Below are positions 1-8,136 of a stretch of DNA of 10,079 nt, piece after piece. Origin of the DNA: JBBQRS01 sp038214535. Lineage in GTDB: Bacteria; Chloroflexota; Anaerolineae; CG2-30-64-16. Positions within the stretch are counted from its first letter, which is position 1, and the number at the start of each line of letters is the position of its first letter. The position numbers and the translations under genes were made by a program. Below the pieces are notes generated by a model. That model did no database searches, had not been told where the DNA came from, and worked only from the letters and a program-made list of their open reading frames with translations. The stretch covers positions 1 through 10,079 of the forward strand of contig JBBQRS010000146.1 of the NCBI GenBank assembly GCA_038214535.1, read 5' to 3'.

Positions 1-61
1 TTCGTCCTCATGTTCCCGCACATGCAACCCCCCGGATCCGCCGGCCCCGCGCGCGCGGAGG

Positions 62-114
62 GCGCATCCTCAGATGCGAAACGGCTTAACGGAGATGCGC
101 TTCTGAGGATGCGC
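62..114. repeat. Inverted repeat with a nested small hairpin
   Basis: GCGCATCCTCAG at 62-73 is the exact reverse complement of CTGAGGATGCGC at 103-114, giving a 12-bp stem with a 29-nt loop. The left arm also forms its own hairpin with the sequence after it: CGCATC (63-68), loop CTCA, GATGCG (73-78). The same layout of a six-base stem and a four-base loop ending in TCA recurs at 8146-8161, which suggests a dispersed intergenic repeat family. Apart from the repeats listed here, positions 1-260 hold nothing that looks coding. Confidence 0.6.
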
Positions 115-162
115 ACTCCACAGGGGTGGGTGTTCTGCGCACACTCCGCAGGGGTGGGTGTT
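115..162. repeat. Two direct repeats, 28-bp period
   Basis: ACTCCACAGGGGTGGGTGTT starting at 115 recurs at 143 with one substitution (ACTCCGCAGG...). Both copies are preceded by GCGCAC or GCAC, as in the repeats near 8137-8226. The repeats lie in the non-coding region upstream of the ClC gene, and the translated frames across them do not look like protein. Confidence 0.65.
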
Positions 163-205
163 TTTCGCGCGCTTCGCGCTTCGCGCTCTTCGCGTCCCTT
201 CGCGT

Positions 206-245
206 CTTCGTGTTCCAAACCCCTGCGCGCCTTCGTGTTTCAAAC
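206..245. repeat. Direct repeat CTTCGTGTTYCAAAC, 25-bp period
   Basis: CTTCGTGTTCCAAAC at 206-220 recurs as CTTCGTGTTTCAAAC at 231-245. A run of related CTTCGCG words (about 165-210) precedes the first copy. The stretch is simple and repetitive, with no sign of coding. It sits immediately upstream of the likely ClC promoter. Confidence 0.6.
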
Positions 246-266
246 ATCCCCCTTACCGCCCTTTTG

Positions 267-275
267 TGCTATGAT
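267..275 (+). promoter_or_regulatory. Candidate extended -10 promoter for the ClC gene
   Basis: TGCTATGAT reads as an extended -10 element (TGn followed by TATGAT, five of six matches to TATAAT). No convincing -35 lies 16-18 bp upstream, which is tolerable for an extended -10 promoter. Transcription would start near 282, giving a leader of about 35 nt before the ATG at 317. The element is also the first AT-richer stretch after a GC-rich repeat region. This is a motif match only. Confidence 0.4.
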
Positions 276-316
276 TCAACTCATGCAATAAACACCTTAT
301 CACCGATTGGCGCCTC

Positions 317-2356
317 ATGAACGAACCACAAAATCCGATCCCACCCCAACCAACCGTCCTGAACTCATTGAGCCGGCAAATCTCCGCCCTCCTCGACCGC
401 GTGCAGCCCTCCGAAACCGCCGTGTTGCTGGGCACCGCCATGATCGTCGGTGTGACCACCGGCCTCGGCGCGGTCCTCTTCGTCCGGCTCATCGAAGCAG
501 CGACCTCGTTCTTCTTCGGGCCGGTGAAGACCAGCCTCGGCTTTCTCGGCCCGCTGGTCATCGTCGCCATTCCCACGCTGGGCGGGCTGATCGCCGGGCC
601 GCTCATCGCCAAATTCGCGCCCGAAGCCAAAGGCCACGGCGTGCCGGAGGTGATGAAAGCCATCGCGCTGGAAGGCGGGCGCATCCGGCCGCAAGTCGTG
701 ATCGTTAAGGCCCTCGCCTCCGCGGCCTGCATCGGTAGCGGCGGTTCCGCCGGGCGTGAAGGCCCCATCGTGCAGATCGGTTCGGCCATCGGCTCCGTCA
801 CCGGCCAACTGCTGCACCTCTCCGAGGAGCGCATCCGCAACCTGGTGGCCTGCGGCGCGGCTGCGGGCATCGCCGCCGTCTTCAACGCCCCCATCGCCGG
901 CGCGATCTTCGCCATGGAAGTGATCCTGGGCGAGTTCACCAGCGGCTACTTCGCCAGCGTCGTCATCTCCGCGGTCAGCGCCAGCGTCGTCGGGCGCATC
1001 ATCCTGGGCGACAACCCCGCGTTCTCCATCCCGGTCTACAAATTGGTCAGCCCGCAGGAAATCGGCTTCTTCTTCATCCTCGGCCTGCTCGCGCCGCTGA
1101 TCGCTTACGCGTTCATCGGCCTGCTCTACTGGATGGAGGACAAGTTCGATCCGTGGGCCTTCCCCATGGGGCTGAAACCCGCCGTCGGCGGCGCGTTGAC
1201 GGGCGCAGTCGGCGTGTTTGCCCCCCTCGCGCTGGGCCCCGGCCTCATCGGCATCGGCCTCGCGCTCCACGGCCAGTTGGCCCTGGGCATGATGGCGCTG
1301 CTGGTGGCCGCCAAAATCCTCACCACCTCGTTCACCCTCGGTTCGGGCAACTCCGGCGGCGTCTTCTCGCCCCTGCTCTTCATGGGCGCGATGTTCGGCG
1401 GCGCGTTCGGCACGGTGGTGCATGACTGGTGGCCCTCCATCAGCAGCAGCTCCGGCGCGTACGCCCTGGTCGGCATGGCCGCCGTCTTCGCCGCCGCCGC
1501 GCACGCCCCCATCACCGCCGTAATGATCGTCTTCGAAATGTCGGGCGACTATCGCCTCATCCTGCCGCTGATGCTCGCCACGGTCATCAGCACCGTCGTC
1601 TCGGAACACCTCCGCCGCGACTCCATCTATACGCTCAAACTCTCGCGCCAGGGCATCCATCTCGACCAGGGCCGCGACATTGACGTGATGCAGGCCGTCG
1701 AAGTGCGCGACGCCATGACCCTCGACGTGGACACCGTGCCCGCTGACATGACCCTGCCGGCGCTGGATCACGCCTTCGCCGAGAGCCACCACCACGGCTT
1801 CCCCGTCGTGGATGCACAGGGCGCGCTCTGCGGCATCGTCACCCTGCAAGACCTGGAGCGCGCCCGCGAGCAGGAAGAGTTCGCGGCGCGCACCGTGCGC
1901 GACATCGCCACCCCCTCGCCCCTCACCGTCTACCCCGATGAGCCGGTGTGGGTTGCCCTCAAGCGGCTGGGCGCGCGCGACGTGGGCCGCCTGCCCGTCG
2001 TCGCCCGCGCCGACCCCAAACAGTTGGTGGGCATCATCCGCCGCAGCGACATCGTGCGCGCCTATCAGCGCGGCATCCTGCGTCGCCAGGAATTCCAGCA
2101 GCGCAGCGAGCAGCTCAGGCTGGCGAAACTGACCGGCAAGGAGTTGGTGGAGATCGTAATCAGCACGGACTCGCCCGCGGCCGGTAAGGCGGTGAAGGAA
2201 CTCGATCTGCCCGCCGACTGCCTGCTCACCGCCGTGCATCGCGGCCGCCAGGTCCTCATCCTCCACGGCGACACGATCCTCGAACCCGGCGACCACGTCT
2301 CCGCCGTCGTCGGCTTCGCCTCCGTCGCCGCCCTGCAAGCCGTCTTCGCGGCATAA
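317..2356 (+). CDS. ClC-family chloride channel/transporter with CBS pair and TrkA-C domain
   Basis: This 679-residue membrane protein should move chloride or a similar anion across the cytoplasmic membrane. The ClC core spans about residues 35-435. Family signatures are visible: GHGVP at 106-110 (filter loop), GREGP at 146-150 with gating Glu148, FNAP at 189-192, GSGNSGGVFSP at 342-352, and Tyr412 in DYRLILP, matching the central Tyr445 of E. coli ClcA. The position matching the ClcA proton glutamate (Glu203) is Val202, as in channel-type members. The filter Ser107 of ClcA is His107 here. Two CBS domains follow (about 464-516 and 527-585). They end in GIVTLQDL and VGIIRRSD and could sense nucleotides. 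A TrkA-C/RCK-C-like domain with LEPGDH occupies about 607-675. The length exceeds a plain bacterial ClC (about 470) because of this tail. The ATG at 317 has no strong Shine-Dalgarno. The gene is monocistronic, ending just before a terminator. The family is secure; whether it works as a channel or an antiporter is inferred. Confidence 0.95.
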   Translation: MNEPQNPIPPQPTVLNSLSRQISALLDRVQPSETAVLLGTAMIVGVTTGLGAVLFVRLIEAATSFFFGPVKTSLGFLGPLVIVAIPTLGGLIAGPLIAKFAPEAKGHGVPEVMKAIALEGGRIRPQVVIVKALASAACIGSGGSAGREGPIVQIGSAIGSVTGQLLHLSEERIRNLVACGAAAGIAAVFNAPIAGAIFAMEVILGEFTSGYFASVVISAVSASVVGRIILGDNPAFSIPVYKLVSPQEIGFFFILGLLAPLIAYAFIGLLYWMEDKFDPWAFPMGLKPAVGGALTGAVGVFAPLALGPGLIGIGLALHGQLALGMMALLVAAKILTTSFTLGSGNSGGVFSPLLFMGAMFGGAFGTVVHDWWPSISSSSGAYALVGMAAVFAAAAHAPITAVMIVFEMSGDYRLILPLMLATVISTVVSEHLRRDSIYTLKLSRQGIHLDQGRDIDVMQAVEVRDAMTLDVDTVPADMTLPALDHAFAESHHHGFPVVDAQGALCGIVTLQDLERAREQEEFAARTVRDIATPSPLTVYPDEPVWVALKRLGARDVGRLPVVARADPKQLVGIIRRSDIVRAYQRGILRRQEFQQRSEQLRLAKLTGKELVEIVISTDSPAAGKAVKELDLPADCLLTAVHRGRQVLILHGDTILEPGDHVSAVVGFASVAALQAVFAA

Positions 2357-2368
2357 GGACTTAACCAA

Positions 2369-2408
2369 AAAAACCCGGTTTCTCGGCAAAGCCGGAAACC
2401 GGGTTTTT
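2369..2408. terminator. Bidirectional terminator between convergent genes
   Basis: AAAAACCCGGTTTC (2369-2382) pairs perfectly with GAAACCGGGTTTTT (2395-2408). Within the loop, CGGC (2384-2387) can pair with GCCG (2391-2394) around an AAA triloop, lengthening the stem. The A-run on one arm and the T-run on the other make it an intrinsic terminator in both directions. It lies 13 bp after the ClC stop codon and about 60 bp beyond the radical SAM stop codon on the other strand, so it can serve both genes. Confidence 0.9.
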
Positions 2409-2424
2409 GAGCCCTGTCTACCTA

Positions 2425-2461
2425 TCTACTTGTTTCCTTGCCTACTTCTCTACTTGTTTCC
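2425..2461. repeat. Direct repeat TCTACTTGTTTCC, 24-bp period
   Basis: The 13-mer TCTACTTGTTTCC occurs at 2425-2437 and again at 2449-2461, separated by a similar word (TTGCCTACTTC). The whole stretch 2416-2470 is pyrimidine-rich and simple. It lies between the terminator and the 3' end of the minus-strand radical SAM gene. No function is apparent. Confidence 0.55.
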
Positions 2462-2469
2462 CTCTCTCC

Positions 2470-3939
2470 CTACCCCTTGACACCCATCTCGTCCAACGCA
2501 GCGGCGTCCCAGCCCAGCTCATCGAACCAGCGTCCGCCGATCTGCCGGTTCACCGGGAAGGCCTGATTCATCACGCCTGCGTAGAAGATCATCTGGTTGC
2601 GCTTGAGGATCTCATCGCCCAGCCGCGCCAGTTCATCCTCGCGCGCCCGCAGATCGGTCAGGCAATCCGCCGCGTGTACCACCGGGATGAAATCCAGGGC
2701 GTCGTTGATTTTCGCGACGTAAGCCTCCGTCAACGACCTCGGCATCTGGCCGCTCCCCGCCTTCAGTTCCATCAGATCGCGCACCGCCCGATAGCCCACG
2801 TACACCAGATCGCTGCGGCTCAGGTCGCGGGTCTCGTAGTTGATGGTGTTGATGATGGACGCCCGTTCCATGGCGCGCCGGTGTTCCTCCAGCGTGCGAT
2901 GGTAGACGCGATACCCGTAGCGCGCGGGGTCCTCGAAGATGTTCGACGCGGGGTCGAGAAACGGGATCATCGGGCAAATCAGCGGGTTGACGCGCCGCCC
3001 CTTGAACTTCTCCAACAGTCGCCCGCAATAATCCACCGTCCCGCGCACCCACGCCGCGTCCTGCCCCGGCATCCCGACGAAGTACCAGATGTCCACCTGC
3101 TCGATGCCACGTTCCAGCGCCCGCTCGATCCAGGCTTCCATCTCGGCATTGGTGTAAACCCCGCGGCCGGCCCGCCGCGCGACGTTCAGGTCATGGCTCT
3201 CCGGCGACAGGGTGATCGTCGTCCTTCTGTTGGCGCGCGCCATCCGTTCGAGCACCGCGTCCGGCGTCAGGTGATACTGCTCATAATTAACCGACCTGAG
3301 CCCCAACTCACCTACGTGATCGAGAAAGCGGTCCAACGCCGCCCCCGACTGGTTATACGTGCCGATGGCGTACATCATGTATCGACTGACGTCGGGTAGC
3401 CGGCTGACCGACGCCAGCTCGCGGGCGATTTCGGCGGCCGGTTTGTGCGCCACCGCCTGCGCGCCCCCGTAGATGCGCCGGAACGCCTCGCGCGAGCCGC
3501 CGCACCAGTTGCAATCGAACGCGCAACCCGCCATCGGCGCGACCACCAGTTCCTTGATCGGCAGCAAGGCGCTCGGCGCGCCTTCCGGTTGCCGCGACCA
3601 GTCCACGGCGCGCCCGTAATTGGCGGGCTGATGGGTCATCCCGTTGTCGTGAATCTGCCCGTCGGCAGATTTCCAGAGCAAGTTGGGCACGCGGCCCAGG
3701 TCACCCCCCGCCTTCACCCCTGCCAGCAGGTCGGCCATCGGCGCGTGCGTGTCATACCCGCGCATTACCATATCCACGAACGGATAGCGGATCAACTCCT
3801 GCGCGTAAATCGTGGCCGAAATGCCGCCGAAGATCAATGGCGTGTCGGGGCGCTGCCGCTTGATGCGCTCTGCGACGGCCAGCGCCCCCTGCGTATGCAC
3901 CATCCAGTGCAAGCTGACGCCGATGATCTGCGCATCCAC
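2470..3939 (-). CDS. B12-binding-type radical SAM protein, main ORF (3' part of a frameshifted gene)
   Basis: This ORF encodes 489 residues of a radical SAM enzyme that would hold a 4Fe-4S cluster and cleave S-adenosylmethionine. The cluster motif is clear: GCAFDCNWCGG, a CX3CX2C at nt 3502-3525 (Cys139, 143 and 146 of this ORF). The first 70 residues (IIGVSLHWMVHTQGAL, FGGISATIYAQELI, VDMVMRG) look like the second half of a cobalamin-binding-type Rossmann domain. Its missing first half is encoded just upstream in another frame (3834-4217). With one base restored near 3939-3950, the two pieces make a 582-residue protein. The GTG at 3939 is therefore not a natural start. From memory, the sequence resembles the Ta0216-type family of B12-domain radical SAM proteins, whose substrate is unknown to me. 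The gene stands alone, ends at TAG 2470-2472, and converges on the ClC gene. The radical SAM call is strong; the subfamily is tentative. Confidence 0.88.
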   Translation of the reverse strand: MDAQIIGVSLHWMVHTQGALAVAERIKRQRPDTPLIFGGISATIYAQELIRYPFVDMVMRGYDTHAPMADLLAGVKAGGDLGRVPNLLWKSADGQIHDNGMTHQPANYGRAVDWSRQPEGAPSALLPIKELVVAPMAGCAFDCNWCGGSREAFRRIYGGAQAVAHKPAAEIARELASVSRLPDVSRYMMYAIGTYNQSGAALDRFLDHVGELGLRSVNYEQYHLTPDAVLERMARANRRTTITLSPESHDLNVARRAGRGVYTNAEMEAWIERALERGIEQVDIWYFVGMPGQDAAWVRGTVDYCGRLLEKFKGRRVNPLICPMIPFLDPASNIFEDPARYGYRVYHRTLEEHRRAMERASIINTINYETRDLSRSDLVYVGYRAVRDLMELKAGSGQMPRSLTEAYVAKINDALDFIPVVHAADCLTDLRAREDELARLGDEILKRNQMIFYAGVMNQAFPVNRQIGGRWFDELGWDAAALDEMGVKG

Positions 3940-4217
3940 GCCCGCGCCAGCGCGTCGAACTCAAGCGTGGGATAACGCAGCAGCACGGTCGCCAGGTTGA
4001 TCAGCTTAACATCATGCCCGCGTGCCCCCAAATAAGCTTGCAAGCTCTTGAAGCCGACCGGGAAATACTCGTACAGCGGGGTCACCGGCACCGAGCCCGA
4101 CGTGCTGAGAAACGGGAAGTAGATATCGCGACGGTTGCAGAAATCGAAGACTGCCGGCGCATGCACCAGCAGCAGGTCGGCAGATAGCACAGGAATCGCA
4201 GGGGCGATCTCAGTCAT
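3834..4217 (-). pseudogene. 5' fragment of the radical SAM gene (N-terminal domain), out of frame with the rest
   Basis: From the ATG at 4217 this frame encodes about 93 residues that look like the N-terminus of a B12-binding radical SAM protein (ADLLLVHAPAVFDF, TPLYEYFPVGFKSL, YLGARGHDVKLINLA). It then turns into unrelated sequence (RRSSASACTGW...) and stops at 3834-3836. The main frame (2470-3939) picks up exactly where homology is lost. The start is supported by TGAGG at 4226-4230, eight bases upstream. The same frame extends to an ATG at 4337, but that extension does not look like protein. No classical slippery heptamer is visible at the junction. A GGG run (minus-strand CGCGGGCGTGG) is a likely site for a lost base. 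It could be a sequencing error or a real disabling mutation; the window cannot tell. Confidence 0.75.
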
Positions 4218-4630
4218 CGGGAATGCCTCAATGGAGAAAGCGTTGTTGTGCCGGACCCGGGCAGGGACCGCGACCTGATTTTGCCACAACGCCCGATGAA
4301 CGCCAAACGCACCGGGCAGGCGGCGCTGATCACGCACATTTGCCCGATCCGGCTGACCCCGGCGACCGAGTTAAGATCTGCTAACGCGCGCATTCTCGCC
4401 GCGCGGGAACCGCAAAACGGGTGTAAAATATCCGCGAGACAAAAGATCGCCGTCTCACCCACCGCACGTACAGCCGCGTGCCAATTCAACCCATCACCAG
4501 GGAGGCCCAACCCACCCAGCGAACCATCAGCCTGTCTTGAACCTCGCAACGTGTTGCCCATCGGAAGCGTTCGCTGATGTCTGCAATGCAGTTTGATCTA
4601 TCTTACTCCACCCAGGAAGGGATCAGACCC
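4218..4630. other. Divergent intergenic region between radical SAM and nuclease genes
   Basis: These ~410 bases separate two genes that point away from each other, so they should carry both promoters. The only -10-like word on the plus strand is TAAAAT at 4424-4429 (within GTGTAAAATA). It lacks a good -35 and would leave a leader of about 195 nt before the nuclease. No clear promoter is seen for the minus-strand gene. Open frames crossing the region (for example + 4248-4577) have no ribosome binding site and an un-protein-like composition. No strong hairpin, riboswitch or RNA gene was recognised. Confidence 0.5.
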
Positions 4631-7600
4631 ATGGAAACGACGAAATCCAGGATTCTCAGCCTACTCCTCATCGCCACGGTCGTCTTCGGCCTCATCGGGT
4701 TCACACAGCCCGTCCAGGCCGCGCCCACCGAGCTCTTCTTCTCCGAGTACATCGAAGGCACCAGCAACAACAAGGCGCTGGAGATCTATAACGGCACCGG
4801 CGCAGCGGTTGACCTCGCGGCCGGCGGCTACAACATCCAGATGTTCTTCAACGGCAGCGCCACATCCACGCTGACCATCACCCTCACCGGCACAGTCGCC
4901 GCGGGCGATGTCTACGTCGTGGCCCACAGTTCCGCCGTCGCCGACATCCTGGCGCAGGCCGACCAGACCAACGGCGCCGGGTGGTTCAACGGCGACGACG
5001 CGGTCGCGCTCTTCAAAGACACGGCCACGGTTGACGTCATCGGCCAGATCGGTTACGACCCCGGCAGCGAATGGGGCACGGGCGACGTCAGCACCCAGGA
5101 CAACACCCTGCGTCGCAAGAGCACGATCTGCGCGGGCGACCCCAACGGCGCGGACGTCTTCGACCCCGCGCTCGAATGGGATGGCTTCCCCGTCAACACC
5201 TTCGACGGGCTGGGCGCACACACCGCTACCTGCGGCAGCCCCGGCCCCGACACAGCCCCCGAAGTGATCGCGTCCTTCCCCGTGGACGGCGCGACCGATA
5301 TGCCGATCAACGCGACCCTGAGCGTGACCTTCAGCGAACCGGTCAACGTCAGCGCCCCCTGGTTCACGCTGAACTGCACGGTCTCCGGCGCGATCGCCGC
5401 GACCTACAGCGGCGGCCCGACCGCGTTCGACATTGACCCCACAAGCGACTTCATCGCGGGCGAAAGCTGCACCCTGACGGTGCTCGCCGCGCGCGTCACC
5501 GACCAGGACGCGGACGACCCGCCCGACAACATGGCGGCCGATTTCGTCGTCAACTTCACGACGGCGGACGTCTGCGCCACGATCTTCATCCCCGCCTACA
5601 GCATCCAGGGCGCGGGCCTCGACGCGGCGATCACCGGCGCAGTCACGACCCAGGGCGTCGTCGTGGGTGACTACGAAGGCCCCTCGCCCGCCCTGCGCGG
5701 CTTCTTCCTGCAAGACCTGACCGGCGACGGCAATCCCGCCACCTCCGACGGCCTCTTCGTCTTCAACGGCAACAACAACAGCGTCAACCTGGGCGACGTG
5801 GTACGCGTGGCGGGCACGGCGGCCGACTTCCAGGGCCAGACCCAGGTCAGCGCCTCGACGATCACCGCCTGCGGGACGGGCGCGGTCAGCCCCGTTGACG
5901 TGACGCTGCCCTTCCCCACCGCCGACTATCCCGAACAATACGAAGGGATGCTCGTGCGCCTGCCGCAAACGCTCACCGTGACCGAGATTTACCAGTTGGG
6001 CCGCTTCGATGAGGTGTTGCTCTCATCGGGTGGGCGGCTCTACCAGCCGACCAACCTCTATCCCCCCGGCCTCGCTGCCGACGCGCTCCAGGCCGCCAAC
6101 AACCTGAACCAGATCTTGATTGACGACGGAACCAACGCGCAGAACCCCGACCCGATCGTCTTCGCCCGCGGCGGGCTGCCGCTCTCCGCGAGCAACACCC
6201 TGCGCGGCGGCGACACGGCGACCGGCATCGTCGGCGTGCTGAACTACACCTGGGGCGGCGCCTCGGCCAGCCCCAACGCCTATCGCGTCCGCCCGGTGCA
6301 GGCGCTCGGTGGTTATGTCAACTTCGAGCCGGTCAACCTGCGCCCGACGACTGCGCCTGCGCCCACCGGGGGCCTGCGCGTCGTCGGCATGAACCTGCTC
6401 AACTACTTCAACACCTTCGACGGCCTGCCCGACACCGTGGATAACTGCACGCTGGGCGTCACCGGCGGCCCCACCGATTGCCGCGGCGCAGATGGCCTGT
6501 TCGAGTTCGACCGGCAGTGGCACAAGACTGTCGCCGCCATCCCCCGCACGGGCGGCGCGGTCGTCGGCATCATCGAAATCGAGAACGACGGCTACGGCCC
6601 GGCCAGCGCCATCCAGGAGCTGACGAATCAGCTCAACGCGGCGACGGCCCCCGGAACCTACGCCTTCATTGACGTGGACGCCGCGACCGGCCAGCTCGAC
6701 GCCCTGGGGAATGATGCCATCAAGGTGGGGCTGCTCTACAAACCGGCCCTGGTCGCCCCCGTCGGCCAGACGGCGGCCCTGAACAGCCTGGCCTTCGTTA
6801 ATGGCGGCGACGGCGACCCGCGCAACCGCCCCACCCTGGCGCAAGCCTTCGTGGAACTCAGCACGGGCGGGCGCTTCGTGGTCGCCGTGAACCACCTGAA
6901 GAGCAAGGGCAGCGCGTGTGATGCGCCTGACATCGGCGATGGGCAGGCCAACTGCAACATCGTCCGCCTGAACGCCGCCAACCTGCTCACCGCGTGGCTG
7001 GCCGCCGACCCCACCGGCATCGGCGACCCCGACGCGTTGATCGTGGGCGACCTCAATTCCTATGCGAAGGAAGACCCCATCACCGCCATCGAGGGCGCGG
7101 GCTATAGCAACCTGATCGAATCCTACCTCGGCGCGGACGCCTACTCCTACGTCTTCGACGGCCAGTGGGGCTATCTCGACCACGCGCTGGGCAGCACGAG
7201 CCTGACGGCGCAGGTGACCGGCGTGGCCGAGTGGCACATTGACGCCGATGAGCCGACCGTGCTCGACTACAACACCAACTTCAAGACCGCCGGGCAGATC
7301 GTCTCGCTCTACGCGCCCGACGAGTTCCGAATCTCCGACCACGACCCTGTGCTGGTGGATCTCGACCTGATCAACGCCCTGCCGGAGTTGGGCGACATCC
7401 TGGTCGCGCCCAATCCGGTTGCGGTGGGCGTCACGGTGAACGCCAGCGCCCCCTTCACCGACCCCGACCAACTCGACACGCACACGGCCGTCTGGGACTG
7501 GGGCGACGGCGCGACCTCGGCGGGCGCGATCACCGAGACGGACGGCGTGGGGCTGATCACAGGCAGCCACGCCTACGCCGCGGCCGGCCTCTACACCGTT

Positions 7601-8077
7601 ACCGTCACCGTGAGCGACAACTTCGGCCACAGCACCACGGCGACCTATCAGTACGTCGTGGTCTATGATCCGAACGGCGGCTATACCAACGGCGGCGGCG
7701 GCATCATGTCGCCCGCGGGCGCATATAGCCCCAACCCCGCCCTGGCCGGCAAGCTGACCTTCAGCTTCTACGCGAAGTATCGCAAGGGCGGAACCACGCC
7801 GGAAGGCCAACTGCGCTTCTACTTCCGGCCCGCCGATCTGCGGTTTGAGAGCACGCGCTACGACTGGCTCGTCGTTGACCTGCCCAACAAGACCGCCCAA
7901 CTCCAGGGCGCAGGCACGCTCAACGGCGCGGGCCTCTATAACTTCACCCTGTGGGTCACCGACGACCCCGACACGTTCCGCATCCGCGTCTGGGACCCCA
8001 GCGCGCCGAGCGATCCCCCGATCTACGACAACGGCGCCCCCCTGCCGGTGGAGGGCGGCAACATCTGGGTCAGATAA
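4631..8077 (+). CDS. Secreted ExeM/NucH-type multidomain nuclease
   Basis: This 1148-residue exported protein should cut extracellular DNA. ATG 4631 is chosen over the in-frame ATG 4577 because AGGAAGGG (4614-4621) sits nine bases upstream and a signal peptide begins at once: METTKSR, a hydrophobic run (8-24), then a VQA-A site near residue 30. Domains follow in order: lamin-tail-like (LTD, about 31-200), Big_5-like Ig domain (206-313), OB-fold-like region (about 314-485), and endonuclease/exonuclease/phosphatase domain (about 580-920). Next come a PKD-like domain (about 925-1015, WDWGDG) and a C-terminal beta domain (about 1020-1148). The expected catalytic residues are present: Asn588/Asn591, Glu649/Glu651 (EIEND), His755 (NHLKSKG), Asp807/Asn809 (GDLNS), Asp850/His851 and Asp903/His904 (SDHDP). 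There is no membrane anchor or sorting signal at the C-terminus, so it is probably released. It is monocistronic with its own terminator. The family call is strong; phosphatase or broader phosphodiesterase activity cannot be excluded. Confidence 0.93.
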   Translation: METTKSRILSLLLIATVVFGLIGFTQPVQAAPTELFFSEYIEGTSNNKALEIYNGTGAAVDLAAGGYNIQMFFNGSATSTLTITLTGTVAAGDVYVVAHSSAVADILAQADQTNGAGWFNGDDAVALFKDTATVDVIGQIGYDPGSEWGTGDVSTQDNTLRRKSTICAGDPNGADVFDPALEWDGFPVNTFDGLGAHTATCGSPGPDTAPEVIASFPVDGATDMPINATLSVTFSEPVNVSAPWFTLNCTVSGAIAATYSGGPTAFDIDPTSDFIAGESCTLTVLAARVTDQDADDPPDNMAADFVVNFTTADVCATIFIPAYSIQGAGLDAAITGAVTTQGVVVGDYEGPSPALRGFFLQDLTGDGNPATSDGLFVFNGNNNSVNLGDVVRVAGTAADFQGQTQVSASTITACGTGAVSPVDVTLPFPTADYPEQYEGMLVRLPQTLTVTEIYQLGRFDEVLLSSGGRLYQPTNLYPPGLAADALQAANNLNQILIDDGTNAQNPDPIVFARGGLPLSASNTLRGGDTATGIVGVLNYTWGGASASPNAYRVRPVQALGGYVNFEPVNLRPTTAPAPTGGLRVVGMNLLNYFNTFDGLPDTVDNCTLGVTGGPTDCRGADGLFEFDRQWHKTVAAIPRTGGAVVGIIEIENDGYGPASAIQELTNQLNAATAPGTYAFIDVDAATGQLDALGNDAIKVGLLYKPALVAPVGQTAALNSLAFVNGGDGDPRNRPTLAQAFVELSTGGRFVVAVNHLKSKGSACDAPDIGDGQANCNIVRLNAANLLTAWLAADPTGIGDPDALIVGDLNSYAKEDPITAIEGAGYSNLIESYLGADAYSYVFDGQWGYLDHALGSTSLTAQVTGVAEWHIDADEPTVLDYNTNFKTAGQIVSLYAPDEFRISDHDPVLVDLDLINALPELGDILVAPNPVAVGVTVNASAPFTDPDQLDTHTAVWDWGDGATSAGAITETDGVGLITGSHAYAAAGLYTVTVTVSDNFGHSTTATYQYVVVYDPNGGYTNGGGGIMSPAGAYSPNPALAGKLTFSFYAKYRKGGTTPEGQLRFYFRPADLRFESTRYDWLVVDLPNKTAQLQGAGTLNGAGLYNFTLWVTDDPDTFRIRVWDPSAPSDPPIYDNGAPLPVEGGNIWVR

Positions 8078-8096
8078 CCGTCACCTGATGACGCGC

Positions 8097-8133
8097 AACG
8101 GCCCTCCCCAGATAATCCAGGGAGGGCCGTTTT
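8097..8133 (+). terminator. Intrinsic terminator after the nuclease gene
   Basis: AACGGCCCTCCC (8097-8108) pairs perfectly with GGGAGGGCCGTT (8120-8131) around an 11-nt loop, followed by a short T-run (8130-8133). It begins 19 bp after the nuclease stop codon. The opposite side lacks a T-run, so it should act on the plus strand only and would not stop transcripts from the lipoprotein gene. Confidence 0.85.
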
Positions 8134-8136
8134 CAT

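Noticed and set aside
365..2389. 674-codon minus-strand ORF antisense to the ClC gene
   Set aside because: Its product is a repetitive Gly/Asp/Glu/Ala/His-rich string with no domain. It is the usual antisense open frame of a high-GC gene, and it starts inside the terminator hairpin.
2407..3399. 330-codon plus-strand ORF antisense to the radical SAM gene
   Set aside because: The opposite strand carries clear radical SAM motifs. This frame is Arg/His/Pro-rich without any recognisable domain or ribosome binding site.
3930..3950. Programmed -1 frameshift in the radical SAM gene
   Set aside because: No slippery heptamer or downstream structure is evident. A lost base in the GGG run is a simpler explanation.
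4248..4577. 109-codon plus-strand ORF whose stop overlaps the upstream ATG (4577) of the nuclease frame
   Set aside because: No ribosome binding site and un-protein-like composition. The nuclease most likely starts at 4631, so the overlap has no meaning.
6023..7900. 625-codon minus-strand ORF antisense to the nuclease (and a similar one at 4661-5968)
   Set aside because: Val/Gly/Ala/Arg-rich shadow of the nuclease codon pattern. The nuclease frame has all expected catalytic motifs.
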